Under the pieces are notes generated by a model, which was given only the letters and a program-made list of their open reading frames with translations, was not told where the DNA came from and made no database searches. The position numbers were made by a program, and so were the translations under genes. Shown piece by piece: positions 12,392 through 23,315 of a stretch of 64,000 nt of DNA. The DNA lies in contig CP085833.1 in the NCBI GenBank assembly GCA_020809705.1, positions 4,774,001 through 4,838,000 of the forward strand, written 5' to 3'. The first letter of the stretch is position 1; every line of letters begins with the position of its first letter. The stretch is from Calonectria ilicicola (lineage: Eukaryota; Ascomycota; Sordariomycetes; Hypocreales; Nectriaceae).

Positions 12392-13444
12392 ATGGCATCA
12401 GAAGATCCCCCGCAAAATGGCGAATCCCACGAAGGCAGCGCAGAAAAACCGCTTCTCCAACAGTCACTCTCTTCCTTTTCCAACTTCCGGTTTTCCATCA
12501 GGGCCTTCTACCACCGCCGCCTAGCCACATTCATCGCTGGCCTCGATCGATTGTCGAGAAGCTCCTTCTGGAAGGCCATCGCTCCCAAGATTATCAAGAC
12601 GTACCCCGCCCGCCCTGACCTCCCCGTGCGCATTTTCCTCCCGAAGAATGGCTCCGATGACGAGAAGCTACCCCTGTATATTCTCCTCCACGGCGGCGGT
12701 TGGGTCAGCGGCGATGCGCAGATGGACGATGAGCAGGCTTATCTCCTCGCCAACAAATATAGCTTCTGCGTAGTGAGCTTAGAATACCGCCTCTCGCCAC
12801 GTCACCAATTCCCTGTCGCGATCCACGACTGTGCGGCCTTGGTGAAGGATGTCTTAGCTGACGAATCCCTGCCCATTGATCACGGTCGGGTAGTGCTTGG
12901 TGGTTTCTCGGCTGGCGGTGCCATGGCACTTGCATTAGCTCAATTGCCAGAGATATCGCTGCTGATTAAATTATTAGTGCCATTTTGTCCATTAACAGAT
13001 TGTTCGGGTAGTGTACGGCCAAAAGCACAGCTTACGGCGTGGGGGAAGCAAAATGGCATGGAGGGCGATCTGCCCCTCTACAACTGGGCATATATCCCTC
13101 CCGATCAAAATCTGCGCGACACCCTCCTAAGCCCAATGTATGCGACCCGGAGTCAGATTCCTCACCCGGTATTCATCGTCACAGGTGGCGCAGATGTCTT
13201 GCGTGTCGAGGCGTGTGTGCTAGCGAAGCGGTTGGCTGGCCTACCGGATGACGTTGAGTCACTGAATGCAGAGGAGTCTTGGGAGGAAGGGAACATAAAA
13301 TATACATGCGTCAAGGATATGCCACATTACTTTACGCATCACTGGGAGCGCATCAACGACGCTTCATGGGAGACTCGGCGAGTCAAGGCAAACGAGGATA
13401 TTTGGAAAGAAGTTTACGAGTGGACATCCAAACTTTTAACGTGA
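12392..13444 (+). CDS. Alpha/beta hydrolase of the hormone-sensitive-lipase (HSL) type
   Basis: Single exon, 350 aa. The frame is open from 12329, but the ATG at 12392 (MASEDPPQNG) is the more natural start. HSL-family features are the oxyanion-hole motif LLHGGGWVSG, a nucleophile elbow GGFSAGG (the family usually has GDSAGG), the acid-bearing loop VTGGADVLRVEA and a terminal His in DMPHYFTHHW. These esterases/lipases hydrolyse short acyl esters; the substrate cannot be told. There is no signal peptide, so it is probably cytosolic. It stands alone with large spacers on either side. Confidence 0.85.
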   Translation: MASEDPPQNGESHEGSAEKPLLQQSLSSFSNFRFSIRAFYHRRLATFIAGLDRLSRSSFWKAIAPKIIKTYPARPDLPVRIFLPKNGSDDEKLPLYILLHGGGWVSGDAQMDDEQAYLLANKYSFCVVSLEYRLSPRHQFPVAIHDCAALVKDVLADESLPIDHGRVVLGGFSAGGAMALALAQLPEISLLIKLLVPFCPLTDCSGSVRPKAQLTAWGKQNGMEGDLPLYNWAYIPPDQNLRDTLLSPMYATRSQIPHPVFIVTGGADVLRVEACVLAKRLAGLPDDVESLNAEESWEEGNIKYTCVKDMPHYFTHHWERINDASWETRRVKANEDIWKEVYEWTSKLLT

Positions 13445-15437
13445 AGAAGATTTGGAGCTGCTTGAGAGACAGGTGAAAAAGGACGGGGAGGAGGCAACAA
13501 CGCCTAAAGCTGGGCATTTCATTACCGATTCGCGCAGGAACGGACGCGATTTGTTCTTATTTCCCATCATGACAACCATCAATTTCCTTTATCCATAACC
13601 AGGCTTGCATCTCATACGATTTTACTCATCTACGCATAAAAAATACCATCCTTGTATCCTCGTGTTTCAGTGAGATCTGTCGTGTCGTATGACACGAGGG
13701 AGGCAGCCAAGCGAGGATGGCTCGGAAAATTAACAACTCTAAGGCGTACCGAGACATGGCTAGAAAATGCCCCGTTGCGTGATTCATTCATATTTCGGTA
13801 AGCAACCGAGAAAGTGTTTGGAAGAAAAGGACTTGCATTGATTGTATAGTAAGAATCGCTTAGTTTGTTTGGGGTTTCAATCACAATGTTCTCTCGCATC
13901 GCGCTAGAGCTTCACGTAACCCTTCAAGCACCCATTCTAAGTCGATTGATACGTTAGTTAAAATGCTCTCCTTTTCAGATACACTGCAGAGCAATATAAA
14001 ATGCGTAGTCGACTACAAATATGAGGTGGGGTGAAGGAGCGACTTCTGGTGTTTGGTGCTACGCGGTATTGGGCGCTACAACGTAACGAGCACGCTCAGT
14101 GTGCGTTGAGCATCCATCACTCAGGTCGCTGTCCAGTGGATGTTGATGCTAGCAGCTGAGAATCAATTCATCATGCAATAATTAAGTTTAATTTTACGAT
14201 TCAATCAGTGGGCTTCATTGATATTTTAATCTCATGAGTTAAATCGGTACAAACACCAGAAAACAGTTGATCATGCTTCAGTAACAAACACCACGGTCGG
14301 ATCTTGTACTAGGATCTTGCCCTCTGGGCTCTCCAACATTCCCAAGCACACACAACTCGCACATGTCTAGCTCAGGAGACTTGCAGCGGGAATCACCGAA
14401 TGGGTGTCTTGTCTGTGCATATGCATATTTTAAGGCGATATAATACGGGATAAGCTTATCCGAAAGATAGGCAATTCGAAATAGAGCGACGGTATTATCT
14501 TGTCTGCCTAGGGATTCATCATTTTCAATTGGTCAATTCAGAGTCACACCAGCCGGCCTCATTCTCCGCCTTACGGTGGTCGCCTAATAATATTATACCA
14601 CCGTGTCGTCACATGTCAACCGCGCAAAAGTGCCTGAGCATTTCGTAATACATTGCGCATTTGCCTACGAAAATCACATGCAATATCAAGTGATTTCGTC
14701 ATTTTACGACAGCCGGAATGGAGTTGCGTCAATTGTGGCAATGACTGTCAGCTGAAAAGTAGACTTCAACTGTGCGCCCAGCCAGCCTGTAGGAAGATAA
14801 GCTGGTCCAGAATAGTCTGAGGGGTTCCGATGTAACAATGGCTGGGCGCCAATCTCTTGGCGAAGGGATAGACGACTAACTGACCGAAATTCCGAGCCTG
14901 GATTTTGCGGCTATCTAACCTGGAATACAACACCCAAATCGTCCGATCATGATGCTGCGCAATTCCTCCTCTTGTCGAAAGCCCTTGCGTCCATCATTTG
15001 TTTCCATTTCACATTTGGTTAAGGATGCAATCCATCAGACGGATAAAGTCTTATCTCGGTTCACGCCAGGGACCCCCATCGCCGCTCTTGTCAGCTTACG
15101 GTGTGACAGACATTGGCGCTTCAATTCGTGTCCCTAACTGGATCTTGGCAGCTGACATTCATCAGCCGCATTTTTGAGACTTTTGGCCAACCAACACAGC
15201 CCTATGTCTTGTGCAATTTTCTTCCTTTTGACATGTGATCTTTTCTAATCAACATAGTTTTTGGAATAGTCGCCTAAAAGGAACAGGCTATTTAATTCCT
15301 ATTTTCGCTTCCCTTGTTCCTTTTTATTTCTCGAACCTTTTTCGCGAAAGCTCCACTGTTTGTTGATTCTTGGACACACCTTTTTGTGACCTACGTTTTG
15401 TACTTTGCACTTTGTCGCGGGGTGTCATACACCAGCC
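13445..15437. other. Intergenic region upstream of the GMC/hydrolase fusion gene
   Basis: About 2 kb with no supported gene. Near 14573-14605 an 8-bp stem (ACGGTGGT/ACCACCGT) encloses an AT-rich palindrome. The last 250 bp are pyrimidine-rich and form the likely core promoter/5' leader of the downstream gene. Confidence 0.45.
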
Positions 15438-18400
15438 ATGGCTGCTAGCACTGCCACAAATGGTGCTTCTGACATGAATGGCTCCGGGATAGGCGGCAAT
15501 CAGCACACCCACAACGGCACTCTTCCCCCCAGAAACGGAGATGCCTGGCAGGATGGTCTCGATGGTGAAAAAAGCCCCCGTCTAGAGACGGCAGTGCCGT
15601 CCCATCACAAGCCAAATCGTCCAGAGACGCGCCAGTTTCCCCGAATTTCACTCCCCGTTGAGCTTATGAGAGACTCGTATGACGTCGTCGTTATAGGTAC
15701 TGGCTATGGCGGCGGTGTTGCCGCTAGTCGAATGGCCCGAGGCAGACAGAGCGTCTGTGTGCTAGAACGCGGCAAGGAACGATGGCCTGGAGAATTTCCA
15801 GAAACGCTTCCAGAATCAGCCAAGGAGATCCGTGTTACCGGAGAGTTTGCACCCGGAGACAGAAGAAGTATCCCTGGATCGCTCATTGGCGGCGGCAATC
15901 CCACTGGTCTCTATCATTTCGCCGTTGGTGAAGGCCAAAATGTGTACATGGGAAATGGGCTTGGCGGAACCAGCCTTCTTAATGCAAATGTGTTTCTGGA
16001 AGCCACCCCAGCTGTGCTGGACATGGATATATGGCCACCAGAATTAAGAGGAGCCAATGCATGGAGGGAATGTGAGTTAGATCCACTGTAAATCTGGTCC
16101 GACGCCTCTGACATTTGCCAATAGATTACGATAGGGCGGCTGAGATCCTGGAGCCAATCAAGTACCCAACAACCTCTCCCGAACTTCTCAAGGCCAACCT
16201 GCTAAAGAAGCAGGCGAGTCTTATGGGCGTAGAGGATAAATTCTACCGCGTCAAACAAACCACCCGCTTTGAGGATGGGCCCAACAGCACCGGTGTTTTT
16301 ATGCGAGGCAGCACACTTAGTGGCATGGATGCAACGGGCATTAACGATGGAAGTAAATCAACAACACTCGTCAATTATCTCAGTGACGCATGGAACTGGG
16401 GGGCCGAGATGTTTTGCGAGTGCGAGGTGCGGTACGTGACAAAGGCTCCAGGCCGAGAAGGGTACATTATCTGGTTTGCGTGGCATTCGAGCAAGCGCGG
16501 CGCTTTCAAGTCTTCATTCTATGATGACTTGATGTGGGTTCATGCCAAAAAGCTGGTATTCTTCGGAGCTGGTAGTCTTGGCACTACAGAAATTTTGCTG
16601 CGTAGTAAAGAGCTCGGTCTCAGCCTGAGTGATGATGTCGGCACTGAGATGAGCGGAAACGGTGACATGCTGGGCTTTGGGTGAGTATTGGTCAACGTTG
16701 ATTTATTTTTAAGATGCCCTACTAATTTTCGAATGACAGATATAATACGGATTTCGATGCTAATTGCATCGCACACCCTGATCCTCCGCTAAATCGCCCT
16801 GTCGGCCCTTGTATCACCTCTGTGCTCGACTTACGCGATACCAAGAACCCCTTGGAAGGGTTTGTTGTGGAAGATTGTGCTATCCCATTAGCTCTGGGAC
16901 CATTCATGTTCCCCATGATGGAATATCTGCCTGATCCAGTGAAACCCACTTATGATGCTATTCGACGAGCCACAAAGACGGCAGCGCGGCTTGGGAGCAA
17001 ATATTTGGGTCCTTATTTCCCAGATGGCAGCGTTGCTAGGACGCCAGCTTATCTTATCATGTCCCACGATAGTAGGTCACAGCCTCCATCAAGCCAATGA
17101 GCTGATACTGATATTTTTGTTCAGGCAGTCAGGGAAGTCTCACGCTGAAGAAGGATCAGCCCGTTTTGACTTACTCGGGTGTTGGCCGCTCGGAATCCGT
17201 GAATCGTATTCATAAGTACCTTGAAAAGATGACATCAGCAGTTGGGGGCGACTTTATTGCCAACCCAGCGTGGACGCTTCTCGGTGCACAGGAGATTACT
17301 GTCCATCCCATGTAAGGCTCTTCAGCTATTCTAGTCCCGCAGTGCTAACGATGAAATAGTGGTGGAGCTCGTGTTAGTGCAGATGGTACAGGAAAGAGTG
17401 GCGTAGCGAACCACATGGGAGAGATCTTTGCCGGCAATGATTCCGAAACTCACTCAGGTTTGGTCGTTTGTGACGCCTCTGCTATACCAGCTGCAGTGGG
17501 TGTCAACCCCTTTGCTACCATTACCGCCTTTGCAGAGAGATCTGTCGAGCTAGTGGCGCAGAAGCATGGAATTGATATCGACTATGAGACAAGAAATGGT
17601 AAACAACTTACAGTCTTTGGTGTGAGCTTGAATTGACATTTTTTAGGCGACCTCGACATGTTTGGTAGTCCTGCACACCCCATGCCACAGGATGCATCAA
17701 TCACCAAGTTGGCGGATGACATCACCAAAGCCGCCAACAACGAAGTCTCTGGCATTGGATTTTCCGAAGTCATGTCTGGCTATATCCATGCCAGTAATGA
17801 TGTGAAAGACTTCGATGTCGCTGCCAGGGTTGCCAAGGGACGATGCGAAGCTGCTAGATTTTTCTTAAGTGTCAAATCCTTTGACATTGCCGAACGTACG
17901 TGCAAAGAAATTTAATTTTATGCATATTATTAACAATTCACAGTTCTTAACAACAATTTGCACCCTGCCAATCTCACTGGCACATTTTGTAGCGAAGCTC
18001 TCGGCGGAACCTTTATCGTTCACCGAGGTACTTTCCAGTTGTTTAGTTCAGATGACCGTCAACCCAATACGTCCAATCTCGTCTACAATTTTGACATGGT
18101 GTCGCCTAAGGGCACAAGACTGCACTTTAACGGCTACAAAGTAGTCAATACTGCCGCCTTTTTGAACCCCTTTGAAATATGGCGTCAGACCACAACACTC
18201 TATGTCACTATCACAAACCAGGCCGCTGAGGTGGTTGGGCGCGGAACTCTTCATATCCAGCCCATGGACTTTTATCAGGAGCTCCAAACTTTTGAGCCCC
18301 GGGGCCCAACTCTTTGGTCAAGGATGACGGCTACCACAGGTTTCTTGGCATATTTCGCGAAGCAGCTTGCGATTCCATTCTTCTCAACTCTAGGTCGTCT

Positions 18401-19608
18401 ACAATGGCCCAATGACGGGGTTAATGCGACTCTGAGAGTGACAAACCCGTCGCAAGTAATTCCGCTTGAAGCAGCAGACGGGGTCAAAACAAAAATGGTC
18501 ATGTGGGAACCTATCCAGTATGCCAAGGACGAATTGTCCAGCCAAGCACCGACAATTCTCTTCATTCCCGGTGCTGCAGTTGACCACACCATGTTTGCGC
18601 TGCCAACAATTGAAAAGAATGCAATTACATATTTCCGCGAAGCTGGCTATCGAACGTACTGTATCACTCACAGAGTCGGGCGCACGCCGGTTGCGGAAGC
18701 AGGATACACTCCATATGACGCCAGAAGAGACATCTACGCCGCCTTGGCACACATTCGTAAGGTGAATAGCGCTCGGGGCGGCGACATGCGCAAAATATAC
18801 GTCATCGCCCACTGCGCCGGGAGCTTGGCGCTATCATGTGGTCTCTTGGATGGAACAATTCCCGCAGAGTGGCTGAGCGGAATCACAGCCTCGATGGTGT
18901 TCATGAACCCCAAATTTGGCAAGGTCAACTCGGTGGTTTCCCGTTTCCCGCTAGACCAGGTGTACAGCCGTCTAATTGGCAACTTTTGGGATTGCAACAG
19001 CAGCCGCGACGACTCGTACGTGCAGAGGCTGCTCAACCAAGCGCTGCGTCTCTACCCCGTGGGCGATGCCCGCGAGACGTGCCGATCGGTGGTTTGTCAC
19101 AGGAGCGAACTCGTATTTGGCAGGTAAGTGGGAAATCCTTGGCACACATGCAGATCAGAATATGACATTGACTTTTGAGCAATTTTGTAGGCTCTGGACG
19201 CACGAGAACCTCAATGAGGCCACACACAAAAATCTAGACCGCTTCCTAGGCGGTACCTCGATGAAGTCACTGGGCTGGCTAATGAACAGTGGCAGGGTCC
19301 AAGATGTGACAGCCAATGGGCCGGCCTACACCAACCTGGTCACGCCGGAGAATATTGACCGTTTGCAGGGCGTGCCGATCCTGTTTTTGGGTGGCACAGG
19401 AAACATGGTGTTTACAGCCGAGAACACGGATACATCATACACGACTCTGTGCAATACGCACGGGAGGCAGTGGTACGAGAGGGAGGTTTTTACTGGCAAG
19501 GGACACTTGGACGCGTGGATGGGCGCCACTGCTTACCAGGATGTGTATCCACGAGTAAGGCGACACGTTGACAAAATCATGGTCAAGTACGGGCAATCCA
19601 GTCATTGA
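15438..19608 (+). CDS. GMC-type (cholesterol-oxidase-like) oxidoreductase fused to an alpha/beta hydrolase, 1,264 aa
   Basis: Eight exons join in frame: 15438-16071, 16125-16680, 16740-17071, 17125-17311, 17360-17598, 17647-17895, 17944-19123 and 19191-19608. The ATG lies in a good context (CCATGG). Residues ~80-95 carry the FAD dinucleotide-binding motif VVVIGTGYGGGVAASR. The C-terminal part of the oxidoreductase has DASAIPAAVGVNPFATITAF, as in cholesterol-oxidase-type GMC enzymes. From about residue 930 comes an alpha/beta hydrolase (LFIPGAAVDHTMF). Its nucleophile elbow near 1020 reads IAHCAGSLAL, with Cys where Ser is usual, and HLDAW near the end could supply the His. This two-domain layout occurs in fungi and bacteria, where it is usually annotated as steroid or long-chain alcohol oxidation. 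Inference: the oxidoreductase product feeds the hydrolase. No signal peptide is visible. Confidence 0.85.
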
Positions 19609-19950
19609 TGTTTGTTTAGCCAAGAGTGCTGACGTTTGATGGTGGTAGTTAGTTAGTTAGTAGGTACTACACTCGGAGTGTGAGTGTGTGTGTGCGAGTC
19701 GTTTTCTCATGCAGCAAACTGGGGCTAATGGGGGGGCTTAGGTGGAGGCGAATGGCGAGATTGCACGAATGACGCGGTCGAGATTTGGAATATACAGGCA
19801 TATACAGGCAAGTGTCGTAAAAGTAAACAAGACGGAACTATATCGAGTAGAAACGAATATATGCGGTTTGCTGTTGTCGGCAACACGGCACCAGACGAAC
19901 GTGGGGAGGAGGCCGGCCATCTTTATCGCGCTGTGACGATAGGGTAGGCA

Positions 19951-20440
19951 TGGGGGATTCGAACAGTGAGGAAGAAGGACTAGAAAATGTATGCAATTTG
20001 GTTTCGGCAATGCGGCACTCGCAGTGAGTGACTAGATTAGCGAGGGGCGGCCTTTTTCGCGGTCGACTGGTCTAGAAGGTGTCTGCATGAGAATTTGAAC
20101 AGTGAAAAATCGGACCTAAAAAGCTGGATGAGACGATGAGTTGCATGCATAGACTAACTAGAGGACTAGAACGATTGGAGGCGCAGGCAGGTGGTCTGTG
20201 GTCTGTCTCTTGGGGAACACGACACTCAAAATGCAAATCATGATCAGGTAGGTCGGCGACATCGAGGCCTTTTTATTCTCCCGTCGGGGAATAGGGTTTG
20301 CATAGGAATCCGAACAGTGAAAAATCCGAGTCAAAGCTAATTTCTGGACTGTGCACAAAATGATACACTTCCGTCCTAATCTTTTTTATTTTCTTAGGGC
20401 GGAGGGGGGGAATTCGAACAGTGAAGAAAAAATCTGGGCC
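19951..20440 (+). repeat. Four diverged copies of a GAACAGTGAARAA-centred repeat
   Basis: Related blocks occur at about 19956, 20090, 20306 and 20410. Each has GAAT(T/C)(C/T)GAACAGTGA followed by an A-rich tract. Three copies continue with a GGRCCYAAAGYTAA-like tail. The spacing is irregular (134, 216 and 104 bp). The repeat is non-coding, on the 3' side of the GMC/hydrolase gene. Confidence 0.55.
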
Positions 20441-21703
20441 CAAAGTTAATCTCAAAAAAACTGGTGCCTACAGGAGGATTTGGTGGTCCCCCCCCCGTCC
20501 GTCCTAATTTTTTTTTTCGGTTAAATGGTTGGGACGGCAAGTTGGTGCCTTTTTTTTTTCCCTCTTTACCCTAGACACATGGGAGCTGTGGTGGGCGTGA
20601 TTGGAAGACATGGTATCCATGGTCGATGATCTGCAAGTTGAGGGCAATTAATAGATTTGGATTGCTTGGCGCGGCGACGATAATAAGACTTGGGGGCGTG
20701 TTGTTTAGTGGCAGTGAGTGGTAGTGGTAGTGCACTGTATGTCAGTCAGCATTGCATTTGCTGGCTGCATCATGGGGCAACGCGACGCGACGACGTCTAA
20801 AATGAGAGAAATCCTGCGATGCAAAAAACCAACAATAAAAAAGGTCCATATACATAAATAGACTCATGATGATGATACGATGGTCATGGGCACGCAAGAC
20901 GCACAAGACAACACAACACGGACACACGCAAAGATACACTTTTACATGGGGGAAGCTGAGTCCAAAAACCCTCACTCATCACCCATCCATCCATCGGTTT
21001 CCCGGCCGCGTCACGGCTAATAAAAGTGGACTGTCCATGGCTCAAGCGATGCAGCGTTGATTGGCAGCGGCGTAACGGGCTGGCCGTCCGTCGCGGATTA
21101 GCACTGGGTTGGGGTATGGAGAAGTCCGTGCACGCAGCCGGATGCGGATATTTGGGGGATATTGGGAGGACGGTTGCACCCACGTCAGCCGCAGAGTCAG
21201 CCGCAGAAGGCTCCCTATTGCAGCAGTGGCCGGTACAGGCACGGGTGCTGAGATACGCACGTACGGGGGGGGGGGCGCAGTGTGTGCCCTTTTAATGCCC
21301 CTTCTGCTGACGAGGCACCACCCAGTAGCAGCACCAGCAGCACACAGGGCGCGCGCATACAGAGGCGCAGCTTTTGGGGGGAGGATGAAACAATAGGGGC
21401 TTAGATGAGGGCCCCACAAGGCGTTTACGAAAATTAGACCTGGCCGAATGACACGACGCAGCCCGAACAAAATAAGCCTTTGCGGGTCCGCCACCAGCCG
21501 CTAGAGCGCGTTCGGCTGTAGCGCTGCGCCGCCCTGGCCCCTTATCCCTTAGGTAATGCTACTGTTAGTTACACATGCCTGCTACCTAAATTTACGGCTG
21601 GGTGCTTGCTGGGTGTGCTGAGTCCTGGGTGTGTGCTGGGTGCTGGGTGCCGGTGCTACGTACTTAGCTAGCACCCACTGGGCTTGTGTCTGTTTGTCTG
21701 TCC

Positions 21704-21712
21704 TGGTATATA
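21704..21712 (+). promoter_or_regulatory. TATA-like box of the GT32 gene
   Basis: A GGTATATAACC sequence lies about 90 bp upstream of the ATG at 21800, a typical distance. This is a positional inference only. Confidence 0.4.
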
Positions 21713-21799
21713 ACCGCGGGAGGCCCTGCCAAGAGGGCCCAGCGCGCGCGAGCTGCCGTGATCTCGATCCCTTTTCTCCCTTTCAAACACATCGCCAGC

Positions 21800-23005
21800 A
21801 TGTCGGCTTCTAGAAAGCTGCTCCCCCACGACGAGGACCTCGACCTGGACCTGGATCTGGACCTGTACGACGAGGAGAAGCTGTCAACCGCCCATCGCCG
21901 TGACTACCAGCAGAATGAGCCGTCGCCCCTGTACCGTCGCCTGTGCCGTTTCAGCAGCACCACGAAATGGCTGCTCTTTGTCGACTTCATGGTCCTGGGC
22001 TCCCTAGTCCTGCTCGTTTGGCCTCTCATCCAGCTGCTGTTCAGGAACAACGTCCTGTTCCCAGCCCAACCCCTACTCTCCAAGAATGGAACCCTACACA
22101 GCGGCCACCGGCTTGACGAGGTCAGAATACCGCGAATTCTGCACCAGACAGCCCCGAATTCCACTATCCCAGAGAAGTGGCACGAGACCCAGGCGAGCTG
22201 CCTTGAGGTCTACTCCGACTACGAGTACAAGGTTTGTTCAATCCCTTTTTTGCTTCAAAGCTAGACGACGCGACAAGAAGACAAAAAACTGACATGTGAC
22301 GCATAGCTTTGGACCGACGAGTCAGCTCGCGACTTCATCTCGACCGTCTATCCCTGGTTCCTAAACGTATGGGACAACTACCCCGTCCCTATTCAGCGCG
22401 CCGACGCCATTCGCTACTTTATTCTCCACCACTACGGCGGCATCTACCTCGACATGGACACATTCTGCAACAAGAGCTTTCCTTTACACGAACTAGAGGC
22501 CGAGGCCCCTGTGCCCCAGGCCATTTTCCAAGCAACGCGCCCCACGGGCGTCACAAACGACGTTATGATTTCTACCGCAAACCACCCCGCCTTCGCGCGT
22601 GTCATCTCCAAACTCCCCGTCTTTTACCGCATTACATGGTTCTGGGCCCAATTCCAGCCCTACGCCAACATTATGATGTCGACAGGCCCGCTGTTCCTCA
22701 GCTTGGCCCTCAAGGGCTACCTTTTCGATGAACCCTCATTACCCTCCCCGTCCATCAAGGCCGTCTTTCCCGCCGACATGAACGAATACATTACCGACCT
22801 CCAGAGCTGCACATGGCGCCAAGCCGACGCCGTCATCATGGTGTGGATTGGAAAGCGCCCGTGGACGTGGATCGCCCTGGGCTTCGTTGGCTTCGTTATT
22901 GGCATATACGTATTCAACTGCGTGCTGTGCGGCATCCAGAGGATATTCAGTCGGCGAAGACTTATGACAGTTATCGCCAATATTACGCAAACTAAGCGAG
23001 GGTGA
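21800..23005 (+). CDS. GT32 mannosyltransferase related to MIPC synthase (SUR1/CSG1/CSH1 type)
   Basis: Two exons, 21800-22231 and 22307-23005, with a 75-bp intron, give 376 aa. The cytosolic N-terminus is Asp/Leu-rich, followed by a membrane segment around WLLFVDFMVLGSLVLLVWPL. The catalytic region has IPRILHQTAPNSTIPEKW, then RADAIRYFILHHYGG and IYLDMDTF with the DxD metal/nucleotide-sugar motif (DMD). A second hydrophobic segment (ALGFVGFVIGIYVFNCVLCG) lies near the C-terminus, which matches the topology of yeast Sur1/Csh1 rather than Och1. The family transfers mannose from GDP-Man to inositol phosphorylceramide in the Golgi. The gene appears complete. Confidence 0.85.
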
Positions 23006-23315
23006 TTTAAAAAGAAATACAAAATAAATGGCGTTGTTTAAATAGACATCAAATACATATACGACAATAGTAATAATGATGATAATTCAAATCAGCTCGC
23101 GTGTCTTCCTCTGTGTTCAATGTTTAGTATTCTGTGATGAGCGCTGTGCTGTCTGTGCCTGAGTGTGTGTGTGATTGCGAAAATAAATACGAGTGACCCC
23201 ACACAGGCCGGGGAATTTAGGTTGGACGGCAAGTGGGCTTTGCGCGGGAGCTTCGCACTCGTCGCAATCTTCGCGTTCTGCTCGATGCATACACACACAC
23301 ACGTCGCCGTGATGG
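23006..23315. other. Spacer between GT32 and kinase genes
   Basis: About 310 bp with short GT/CA repeats. It holds the GT32 3' UTR and the presumed kinase promoter or leader. No gene seen. Confidence 0.4.

Larger units (their letters stand above)
19609..21799. other. Low-complexity spacer upstream of the GT32 gene
   Basis: About 2.2 kb rich in homopolymer runs (C, T, G) and short GT repeats. It contains a dispersed degenerate repeat (19951-20440, listed separately). No supported gene. The 3' part holds the GT32 promoter. Confidence 0.5.

Noticed and set aside
14573..14605. Hairpin with TAATAATATTAT loop, superficially like a rolling-circle origin of CRESS DNA viruses
   Set aside because: The nonanucleotide is not the canonical TAATATTAC and no Rep-like gene is nearby.
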